DNA of 5,070 nt, taken from Sphingomonadales bacterium UBA658. Lineage in GTDB: Bacteria > Pseudomonadota > Alphaproteobacteria > Sphingomonadales > Sphingomonadaceae. Where the stretch lies: the NCBI GenBank assembly GCA_002299195.1, contig DBOA01000129.1, positions 1 to 5,070 of the forward strand, written 5' to 3'. The stretch's first letter is position 1. The number at the start of each line of letters is the position of its first letter. A program made the translations under genes and the position numbers. The notes beneath the pieces are model-generated. The model searched no databases. It saw only the letters and a list, made by a program, of their open reading frames with translations, and was not told the DNA's origin. Shown piece by piece: positions 1 to 5,070 of this stretch.

Positions 1-275
1 GCCAGATCGTCCAAAACAAAGCATAAGGGCCACGCCCACCACACCCAGCCAATGTCGAACAACCGGTTCTCGTACATCCACATCGCCAGACTGAAAACCA
101 ACGCGCCGGTGAGCGCGCCTGCAACCGTGCTGCCGGTGCCGAGCGCGAGTGACGTCAAGGTGTCGCGCGGTTCATATTTCTCTGGCGCGCGGCTGCGTGC
201 CCACAGCATTTCTGCGATGATGAGCATGATGAACGCCGGAATGGCATAATCCACTGGGCTGAAAAGTTCAGGCAT
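1..275 (-). CDS. Sterol desaturase / fatty acid hydroxylase family protein, N-terminal part (cut by window edge)
   Basis: The first 91 codons of a membrane protein whose remainder lies beyond base 1. It begins MPELFSPVDYAIPAF, followed by a likely membrane helix at about residues 11-25, a short polar stretch containing KYEPRDTLTS (residues 33-42), a second hydrophobic stretch at about 47-67 and a third at about 76-88. The visible part ends in FVLDDL, which in sterol desaturase family proteins comes just before the first histidine box (DxxYYxxHR). This layout and the YEPRDT segment match my memory of bacterial members of that di-iron hydroxylase superfamily. The metal-binding histidines are outside the window, so catalysis cannot be confirmed and the substrate (lipid, sterol or carotenoid) is unknown. 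The ATG overlaps the last 8 bases of the upstream gene, and a weak GGGA ribosome site lies 7 bases before it. This arrangement supports the start choice and suggests translational coupling. Confidence 0.72.
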   Translation of the reverse strand, partial: MPELFSPVDYAIPAFIMLIIAEMLWARSRAPEKYEPRDTLTSLALGTGSTVAGALTGALVFSLAMWMYENRLFDIGWVWWAWPLCFVLDDL

Positions 276-696
276 GCGTATTTCCCGTTCTATGCGGACC
301 GTTGTTCAAATGCCGAAGGCCAGATGCCCATGACGGTGCGTGTTCACCCAAATTGAGCGTAATGGTTCCAAATGTCTTCTCGCCTGTTCCGATGGTGAGA
401 AAATTCTGGTCCAAACGGGATTCGCTATGCCTGTCGAGCAAACGTCCTGCCCATTGCACACCGTGCCGACGGATGAGCATGTGCCGGCCCTGATCGTCAC
501 GCAGCAATGCTGCGATACCCGCTTTGTCGATTGCGATGTCGACCGGATTGAACCCACATAGCGTCTCTTCGGCAATGTCACGCGCCTGCGCTTCGCTGTG
601 GATGCGGACGTCACCGCCCAAGCGCCAAAACCGTGCGAGCCATGCGATAAACAAAATCGATGCAATCGACCCGGCAAGTTGCAGCAATTCTGCCAT
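268..696 (-). CDS. Uncharacterised single-pass membrane-anchored protein, 142 aa
   Basis: I do not recognise a named domain. The protein has one hydrophobic helix at about residues 5-22 (LQLAGSIASILFIAWLA), followed by positive residues (R22, R25, R31), which predicts that the rest lies in the cytoplasm. A helical stretch rich in Ala and Glu (34-47) leads into GFNPVDIAIDKAG and a probably strand-rich part (52-116) with the motif RDDQGRHMLIRRHG (66-79). The tail (117-142) is polar and low in structure. ATG at 696 is preferred; a TTG one codon earlier is possible but would lie inside the previous stop. The ATG shares one base with the stop of the upstream gene (TGATG), and the gene's own stop lies inside the start of the desaturase-like gene (ATGCCTGA). 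The tight packing argues that this is a real gene and that it works with its neighbours, perhaps as an accessory to the desaturase-like protein; that role is inference only. Confidence 0.82.
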   Translation of the reverse strand: MAELLQLAGSIASILFIAWLARFWRLGGDVRIHSEAQARDIAEETLCGFNPVDIAIDKAGIAALLRDDQGRHMLIRRHGVQWAGRLLDRHSESRLDQNFLTIGTGEKTFGTITLNLGEHAPSWASGLRHLNNGPHRTGNTHA

Positions 697-1127
697 CAAG
701 AAGCCCGTCCGCGCAACATATCCATCATCGCCGCAACGGACGACAGATCATAGCCTGCGTCAGCCGCCTGTTCCGAAAGGACGGCGGGATGGTCGCCCTT
801 CGACGCGCGGGCCAACGCCCATAACAAAGTCGAACGGGTCCCCGACCGGCAATAGGCCAATATCTTGCCGTCTGCATTTTCAATGGCATCGGCCATCGCC
901 GTGACCTGCCATTCGGCAAAGCCCGCATGTGTAACAGGAATGGCGACATAAGCGATACCGGCAGCTTGCGCCGCCGCGGCGATTTCGGCGCCTGATGTTT
1001 GGTCGGCGGATTCGTCTTCTGGGCGATTGTTGATGATCAACGAAATGCCCGCGGCTTTCGCATCCGCCACGTCGGAAAGGCTGATTTGCGGTGCGGCGAA
1101 AAACGTGTCGGTCAATTTACGGAACAT
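696..1127 (-). CDS. DUF442/TIGR01244 family protein, rhodanese/phosphatase-like fold, 143 aa
   Basis: A small soluble protein of the DUF442 family, which occurs alone or as the sulfurtransferase-like part of Blh-type persulfide dioxygenases, and as atypical phosphatases such as Neisseria NMA1982. Features seen: an N-terminal FAAPQISLSDVADAKAAG segment (about 10-27), the family motif IINNRPEDE (32-40), the strand AYVAIPV (59-65), and the active-site loop ILAYCRSGTRS with Cys93 and Arg98 (numbered from the ATG). Four residues separate Cys and Arg, as in many rhodaneses, rather than the five of classical tyrosine phosphatases. No metallo-beta-lactamase domain is attached. The start is ATG at 1127, because AGGA lies 7 bases upstream; a TTG six bases earlier would sit almost on top of this ribosome site. 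The stop overlaps the next gene. Persulfide sulfur transfer or phosphate ester hydrolysis are both possible; the family call is solid, the reaction is not. Confidence 0.9.
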   Translation of the reverse strand: MFRKLTDTFFAAPQISLSDVADAKAAGISLIINNRPEDESADQTSGAEIAAAAQAAGIAYVAIPVTHAGFAEWQVTAMADAIENADGKILAYCRSGTRSTLLWALARASKGDHPAVLSEQAADAGYDLSSVAAMMDMLRGRAS

Positions 1128-1134
1128 CAGCAAA

Positions 1135-1138
1135 TCCT
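1135..1138 (-). promoter_or_regulatory. Ribosome binding site AGGA deciding the start of the DUF442 gene
   Basis: On the minus strand AGGA is followed by a 7-base spacer and then ATG at 1127. The in-frame TTG at 1133 would be only one base from this site, so the ATG is the better start and the protein is two residues shorter than a longest-frame call. Confidence 0.6.
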
Positions 1139-1177
1139 GTTATTTGCCGCACAAAGCGGTCATCTGCCCTTCGCCTT

Positions 1178-1201
1178 ATTTTAATCTGCAATAGATAACA
1201 A
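1178..1201 (-). promoter_or_regulatory. AT-rich stretch, weak promoter candidate for the coupled three-gene cluster
   Basis: This is the only AT-rich patch in the gap after recQ. Read on the minus strand it holds TTGTTA (1201-1196) and TAAAAT (1183-1178). The two are only 12 bases apart, too close to be a -35/-10 pair, so at most one is used. Placement about 50-70 bases ahead of the first gene of the cluster fits a promoter, but no well-spaced pair was found. Confidence 0.25.
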
Positions 1202-1205
1202 GAAT

Positions 1206-1222
1206 GGACCGCGCATTGGCCC
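1206..1222 (-). terminator. Weak hairpin after recQ, possible terminator
   Basis: Starting 11 bases beyond the recQ stop, the minus strand reads GGGCC, a 7-base loop AATGCGC, then GGTCC: five pairs including one G-U. It is followed by ATTCTTGTTATCT, which is T-rich but is not a clean T run. A leaky or non-functional terminator is the most that can be said. Confidence 0.25.
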
Positions 1223-1233
1223 GAAACGCCCCG

Positions 1234-3000
1234 CTAAAACTGCGCGATGACCGATAGGAAATCTTCGCCATAGGCCTCCAGCTTGCGTGCGCCGACGCCG
1301 CTAATTCGGCCTAAGGCGTGGATGTTAGTTGGCTTGGTCAATGCCATTTCGCGCAAAGTTGCGTCGTGAAAAATAACATAAGGCGGCACGCCCACAGCTT
1401 CGGCCAGCGCACGGCGCTTGGCACGCAGCGCCTCGAACAACGGGTTCCCAACGGGATTGTCCGGTCGACCAGCGCGGCGTTTGTTGTCCGGCTTTACGAT
1501 CGCAATCTGGATATTTTGATCGCCGCGCATGATGGCGCGGGCATCGCCCGCCAATTTCAAACCGCCATGTTCGTTTGCCACCATTGCCCCGCGTGCCTGC
1601 AAGGCGCGAGACAAGGGCTTCAGCATCGCTGCCTCTGCCTTGCTAACAATTCCGAACACCGAAAGCTGGTCATGCCCCAATTGGGTGATGCGGTCATCTT
1701 TGCTGCCCGTAAGGACCTTTTCCAAATGGCCCATGCCGAACATCTGCCCCGTGCGATAGGCGGCGGACAAGAGCTTGCGTGACAGTTCGGTGGCGTCATG
1801 AACATCGGGGGCATTCAGGCAATTGTCGCAATTGCCGCATGATTCAGGTGGGCTTTCCCCAAAGTGACGGAGCAGCACCGCACGCCTGCATCCCGCCGTT
1901 TCCACAAGATATGACAACGCGGCAACGCGCGCCAATTCCGCCTCACGCCGTTCGGGGGCAAGCTCGCTCAGGCGCATGCGGGCGCGGGTGAAGTCGCCGG
2001 CGGACCACAGCATATGCGCAACCGCCGGGTCACCGTCGCGTCCGGCGCGGCCGCTTTCCTGATAATAGGATTCAATCGATTTCGGCAGGCCAGCATGCAC
2101 GACAAAGCGCACATCGGGCTTGTCGATACCCATGCCAAATGCCACCGTCGCCACCATCACCATGTCTTCAGAAGACACAAACTCTGCCTGCGCCCGCGCG
2201 CGTGTCTGCGGCTCCATACCGGCGTGATAGTACAGCGCATTGCGGCCGGTCTCTGCGATTTGGGCCGCAATTTTTTCGGTGCGGTCACGGGTCTGCGCAT
2301 AGACGATGCCCGCGCCCGGCAGGCTTTTTACCAATGCAGCAATGCCGCTGGCCGGCGCGGCCTCGGCGGCATAGCGAATGTTGGGCCGGTCAAAACCTGC
2401 CACCATGACGCCATCGTGTGGAATGCCTAGTTGCTCGGCAATATCATCGCGCGTGTGGGTGTCTGCGGTTGCGGTCAGCGCAAGGCGCGGCACTTCAGCA
2501 AAGTCGTCGAGCAAGGGACGCAGCAGCCGATAGTCCGGGCGGAAATCATGCCCCCATTCTGAAACGCAATGCGCTTCATCAATGGCAAACAGCGCGATTT
2601 TGGTCTCACGCAACAGGGTGCGAAATTCTTGGCCCGATGCCCGTTCCGGCGCGACATATAACAGGTCGAGTTCGCCAGCACGAAAACGGCTGATCGTTTC
2701 TGCGCGGTTGTCGTCGGCTGATGTCAATGTTGCCGCGCGAATGCCAACGGCGTCAGCCGCGCGCATTTGGTCATGCATCAGTGCGATGAGCGGCGAAATG
2801 ACAATGCACGTGCCATTCATGATGACTGCGGGCAATTGGTAACATAATGACTTGCCTGCACCCGTTGGCATGATGGCCAAAGTGCGTTGACCGGCAAGCA
2901 CCCGCGACACCACCTGTTCCTGCTGTCCGCGAAATTCGGGAAAGCCGAAAATGCGGTGCAACACATCAGATGGGGTGGGGGACGAAGCGACGGAGGCCAT
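1234..3000 (-). CDS. recQ: ATP-dependent DNA helicase RecQ, 588 aa
   Basis: RecQ unwinds DNA in the 3'-5' direction in recombination and fork repair (RecF pathway in E. coli). All family parts are present in order: the Q-motif region FGFPEFRGQQ (18-27), Walker A TGAGKS (46-51, Lys50), the DEAH box (141-144) followed by the aromatic-rich loop SEWGHDFRPDY (147-157), motif III LTATA (174-178), motif V AFGMGIDKPDVRFV (287-300) and motif VI QESGRAGRDG (314-323) with the arginine finger. Zinc ligands are Cys371, Cys388, Cys391 and Cys394. A winged-helix RQC part follows at about 405-490, then one HRDC domain at about 515-588 with the ISGVGARKLEAYG segment. The length is close to the 609 residues of E. 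coli RecQ, so the gene appears intact. The ATG at 3000 is preceded by AGGG with a 6-base spacer. No alphaproteobacterial LexA box (GTTC-N7-GTTC) was seen upstream, so SOS control is not supported. Confidence 0.98.
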   Translation of the reverse strand: MASVASSPTPSDVLHRIFGFPEFRGQQEQVVSRVLAGQRTLAIMPTGAGKSLCYQLPAVIMNGTCIVISPLIALMHDQMRAADAVGIRAATLTSADDNRAETISRFRAGELDLLYVAPERASGQEFRTLLRETKIALFAIDEAHCVSEWGHDFRPDYRLLRPLLDDFAEVPRLALTATADTHTRDDIAEQLGIPHDGVMVAGFDRPNIRYAAEAAPASGIAALVKSLPGAGIVYAQTRDRTEKIAAQIAETGRNALYYHAGMEPQTRARAQAEFVSSEDMVMVATVAFGMGIDKPDVRFVVHAGLPKSIESYYQESGRAGRDGDPAVAHMLWSAGDFTRARMRLSELAPERREAELARVAALSYLVETAGCRRAVLLRHFGESPPESCGNCDNCLNAPDVHDATELSRKLLSAAYRTGQMFGMGHLEKVLTGSKDDRITQLGHDQLSVFGIVSKAEAAMLKPLSRALQARGAMVANEHGGLKLAGDARAIMRGDQNIQIAIVKPDNKRRAGRPDNPVGNPLFEALRAKRRALAEAVGVPPYVIFHDATLREMALTKPTNIHALGRISGVGARKLEAYGEDFLSVIAQF

Positions 3001-3013
3001 GCCACGCCCTAGC

Positions 3014-3034
3014 GTGACTGAAGTGTCAGTGACA
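3014..3034. repeat. Short inverted repeat in the recQ leader
   Basis: On the plus strand GTGACTGA, a 4-base loop AGTG, and TCAGTGAC form an arm pair with one mismatch (G-G at the third position). A perfect 11-base palindrome TGTCAGTGACA (3024-3034) overlaps it. It lies 14-34 bases ahead of the recQ start codon. It could be an operator or an RNA hairpin in the leader, or chance; no known regulator site was matched. Confidence 0.4.
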
Positions 3035-3049
3035 GAGTGCAGTTGTCTT

Positions 3050-3065
3050 CAAGCCAAGTCGCTTG
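3050..3065 (-). other. Short hairpin after the ABC exporter gene, without T tract
   Basis: The minus strand reads CAAGC, a 6-base loop GACTTG, then GCTTG: five Watson-Crick pairs starting 14 bases after the exporter's stop codon. It is followed by AAGACAAC, so it lacks the T run of an intrinsic terminator. It may protect a 3' end or be chance. Its weakness leaves open read-through from the exporter gene into recQ. Confidence 0.25.
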
Positions 3066-3079
3066 TGGATAGCGCACGA

Positions 3080-4891
3080 CTATGCCGGTGGGATGGCTTC
3101 TTCTTCAGCTTCGTTTTGCTGCCGTGCCCACATTTCGGCATAAAGCCCGCCTTTGCGTAGCAGTTCGTTATGCGTCCCTTGTTCGGCAACGCGTCCGGCA
3201 TCCAAAACCATGATCTGGTCAGCATCGACGATGGTCGACAGCCGGTGGGCGATGATGATTGTCGTGCGGCGTTCCGAAATGCGTTCAAGCGTCGCCTGAA
3301 TTTCGGACTCGGTGCGGCTATCCAGCGCGCTGGTCGCTTCATCAAGGATCAGGATCGGCGGATTTTTCAGCAAGGTCCGCGCGATGGCCACGCGCTGCTT
3401 TTCGCCGCCGGACAGTTTCAACCCGCGTTCGCCGACCTTGGCGGCATATTGCTCCGGCAATGACTCGATAAAGCCGTGGATCGATGCGCCGCGTGCGGCC
3501 TCTTCGATTTCGTCCTGACTCGATCCCTCACGCCCATAACCAATATTATAGCCGATGCTGTCGTTGAACAGCACGGTGTCCTGCGGCACAATGCCGATGA
3601 CGCTGCGCAGGCTTGATTGCGTCACATCGCGCAGATCCTGCCCATCGATGGTAATGCGGCCGCCGGTGATGTCATAAAATCGGTACAGAAGCCGCGCGAT
3701 GGTCGATTTCCCCGCGCCCGACGGCCCTACAACCGCAAGCGTATGCCCCGGTTCAATTTTGAAGCTGACGCCATTCAGGATTTGCCGGTCGGGGTCATAG
3801 GCAAAGCGCACATCTTCAAACGCCACCGCGCCGCCCGACACGGCCAATGCGGGCGCCCCCGGCTTATCGGTGATTTCGGCGGGTGTATCGATCAGGTCGA
3901 ACATCGCGGCCATATCCGTGAGGCCCTGGCGAATGGTGCGATACACCATCCCGAGCATATCCAGCGGCCGGAACAACTGCGCCAACAGGGTGTTGACGGT
4001 GACAACGTCGCCGGTCGTAAACTGCCCGCGCGACCAGCCCCACACAACATAGCCCATGGCACCCGCCATCATCAAATTGGTGATCAGCGACTGCCCGATG
4101 TTCAGCGCGGCCAGCGAGTTTTCCGATTTGACGGCGGCGTTCGCATAATGATGAACGACCTCAGCATAGCGCCGCGTTTCCCGCTTTTCGGCGTTGAAAT
4201 ATTTGACCGTTTCATAATTGAGCAGACTGTCGACCGACTTTGCGACGGTCTGCGTATCCAGCTCGTTCATTTCCTCGCGCAATTTATTGCGCCAGTTGGT
4301 GATGACGGTGGTGTAGGCGATGTAGCTGACCACCATGATCAGCGTCGCCGCAACCATGCCCCAGCCAAATTCAATCTTGAAATATGCGGAGACCAGAACG
4401 AGCTCAAGCAAGGTCGGTGCGATGTTGAACAGCAGGAAATAGAGCATGATATCGATGCTTTTGGTGCCGCGTTCGATAACCTTGGTCACCGCACCTGTTC
4501 GGCGGTTCATATGAAAACGCATCGATAGGTTATGCAAATGGCTGAAGACATTTTCGGCCAAGCGGCGGGTGGCCTCTTGCCCGACGCGTTCAAAGACAAC
4601 GTTGCGCAGATTGTCGAACAAGACGCCGCCAAAACGCGCACCCGCATAAGCGGCCACAAGCGCAATCGCGATCGCGACGCTGTCTTCCATGCCGGGAACC
4701 ATGCGGTCGATGGCCTGGCCATAGACCCAAGCCATGCTCAACTGAATAAGCTTGGACACCACCACCAGCAACAGCGCAAATATAATGCGCGCGCGCAGGC
4801 CGGCCTCACCCTTTGGCCACAAATATGGCAAGAACCGCCGCATCACGGCGAAATCGGGCTTGGCATCTGAACTGGGGGCTAATGGTGGCAC
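3080..4891 (-). CDS. atm1: Atm1/HMT1-type ABC half-transporter (permease-ATPase fusion), 603 aa
   Basis: An inner-membrane homodimeric exporter of the Atm1/ABCB7 family, which moves oxidised glutathione, glutathione persulfide-type compounds and metal-glutathione adducts. The N-terminal 320 residues hold six likely membrane helices (about 33-54, 70-92, 147-167, 174-196, 258-285, 293-320). The nucleotide-binding domain shows A-loop Tyr365, Walker A GPSGAGKST (389-397, Lys395), Q-loop Gln437, signature LSGGEKQR (493-500), Walker B ILILDE (513-518, Glu518), D-loop SALD and H-loop His549. Tyr190, Arg201, Arg205, Asn264, Gln267, Met312 and Met315 sit at a constant offset of five from the glutathione-contacting residues I recall for Novosphingobium Atm1, and YETVKYF (226-232) is a family hallmark. 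The acidic tail NEAEEEA is unremarkable. The start is a GTG without a clear ribosome site; a GTG-ATG pair 15-16 codons downstream is the alternative. A stop codon 21 bases upstream rules out longer forms. Confidence 0.95.
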   Translation of the reverse strand: MPPLAPSSDAKPDFAVMRRFLPYLWPKGEAGLRARIIFALLLVVVSKLIQLSMAWVYGQAIDRMVPGMEDSVAIAIALVAAYAGARFGGVLFDNLRNVVFERVGQEATRRLAENVFSHLHNLSMRFHMNRRTGAVTKVIERGTKSIDIMLYFLLFNIAPTLLELVLVSAYFKIEFGWGMVAATLIMVVSYIAYTTVITNWRNKLREEMNELDTQTVAKSVDSLLNYETVKYFNAEKRETRRYAEVVHHYANAAVKSENSLAALNIGQSLITNLMMAGAMGYVVWGWSRGQFTTGDVVTVNTLLAQLFRPLDMLGMVYRTIRQGLTDMAAMFDLIDTPAEITDKPGAPALAVSGGAVAFEDVRFAYDPDRQILNGVSFKIEPGHTLAVVGPSGAGKSTIARLLYRFYDITGGRITIDGQDLRDVTQSSLRSVIGIVPQDTVLFNDSIGYNIGYGREGSSQDEIEEAARGASIHGFIESLPEQYAAKVGERGLKLSGGEKQRVAIARTLLKNPPILILDEATSALDSRTESEIQATLERISERRTTIIIAHRLSTIVDADQIMVLDAGRVAEQGTHNELLRKGGLYAEMWARQQNEAEEEAIPPA

Positions 4892-4898
4892 AGGGGCC

Positions 4899-4926
4899 GT
4901 ATAATTAGATTAGCCGAAAGCGCAAA
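4899..4926 (-). promoter_or_regulatory. Candidate promoter of the ABC exporter gene
   Basis: On the minus strand TTTGCG (4926-4921) and TTATAC (4904-4899) are separated by 16 bases within the 41-base gap between genes. The -10 is fair, the -35 is poor. Seven bases after the -10 comes the GTG at 4891, so transcription starting at the usual distance would begin at or next to the start codon. That would explain the missing ribosome binding site. Confidence 0.35.
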
Positions 4927-4932
4927 CGCCCA

Positions 4933-5070
4933 TCATGCGCGACCCGACAGCAGCAGCCATGTCGCGACCGCGTTAATGCCCGTATATACCCCATATGTCA
5001 GCGCGACCGCCCACGACCCGTCATTGGCAAACCACAGCGCGCCCATCAGCAACGCCAGTTCGATGGCGTA
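4933..5070 (-). CDS. C-terminal end of an unidentified membrane protein (cut by window edge)
   Basis: The last 45 codons and TGA stop of a gene that begins beyond base 5070. The segment has two hydrophobic stretches, about visible residues 2-15 (AIELALLMGALWFA) and 21-41 (VALTYGVYTGINAVATWLLL), joined by a short polar turn NDGSW, and ends in SGRA. This is the pattern of a helical hairpin at the end of a multi-pass inner-membrane protein. Codon use resembles that of the neighbouring genes. The family was not recognised from this fragment. It lies 41 bases ahead of the ABC exporter on the same strand, so the two could share a transcript, although a candidate promoter lies between them. Confidence 0.65.
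   Translation of the reverse strand, partial: YAIELALLMGALWFANDGSWAVALTYGVYTGINAVATWLLLSGRA

Noticed and set aside
524..904. A 126-codon plus-strand frame spanning the junction of two minus-strand genes
   Set aside because: Low-complexity Pro/Arg/Ser-rich product, antisense to two better supported genes.
1147..1159. Hairpin CCGC-ACAAA-GCGG ahead of the DUF442 gene
   Set aside because: Only four pairs, no T run on either strand; not enough for a terminator or riboswitch.
1318..1782. A 154-codon open frame on the plus strand opposite recQ
   Set aside because: Antisense to the RQC/HRDC part of an intact recQ, with no family features and no ribosome site; a shadow frame.
3001..3079. Promoter or LexA-controlled promoter for recQ
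   Set aside because: TTGAAG (3052-3047) has no -10 at a proper spacing, and no GTTC-N7-GTTC repeat is present.
3617..4528. A 303-codon open frame on the plus strand, opposite the ABC exporter gene
   Set aside because: It lies wholly antisense to a gene with every ABC motif intact. Its protein is rich in Arg, His, Gly and Gln with no recognisable domain, typical of a shadow frame in GC-rich coding DNA.
1..5070. Mobile element, CRISPR, toxin-antitoxin or anti-phage system
   Set aside because: No transposase, integrase, direct-repeat array, target-site duplication or defence gene was found. RecQ alone, with the normal RQC and HRDC parts, is a housekeeping helicase here.

Overview
The window looks like chromosomal core DNA of an alphaproteobacterium, most likely a member of the Sphingomonadales (Sphingopyxis, Sphingorhabdus, Novosphingobium or Erythrobacter type). 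This rests on the moderately high GC content, the codon usage, and an ABC exporter that closely resembles what I recall of the Novosphingobium aromaticivorans Atm1 protein. The genus assignment is inference from memory; no search was run.

All six genes supported here lie on the minus strand, so the window reads from right to left. From high to low coordinates: (a) the last 45 codons of an unidentified membrane protein (4933-5070, cut by the window edge); (b) a full-length Atm1/HMT1-type ABC half-transporter (3080-4891) with every ATPase motif and the glutathione-binding positions of the family; (c) a full-length RecQ helicase (1234-3000) with helicase, zinc-binding, RQC and HRDC parts; (d) a short DUF442/TIGR01244 protein with a rhodanese-like CX4R active-site loop (696-1127); (e) a 142-residue uncharacterised protein with one N-terminal membrane anchor (268-696); (f) the N-terminal 91 residues of a membrane protein that looks like the start of a sterol desaturase/fatty acid hydroxylase family enzyme (1-275, cut by the window edge).

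Genes d, e and f overlap end to start (1 nt, TGATG; 8 nt, ATGCCTGA) and are very probably one translationally coupled operon. RecQ and the ABC exporter are separated from each other and from d-f by gaps of 79 and 106 bases, which hold weak hairpins, an inverted repeat in front of recQ, and no strong terminator. They may be separate units or one loose co-directional run. The 41-base gap before the exporter holds a plausible promoter placed so close to the GTG start that the transcript could be leaderless.

No RNA gene, CRISPR array, insertion sequence, prophage gene or tandem repeat was seen, and no gap exceeds about 110 bases. No convincing new defence or mobile system is visible. The least understood part is the small coupled cluster at 1-1127.
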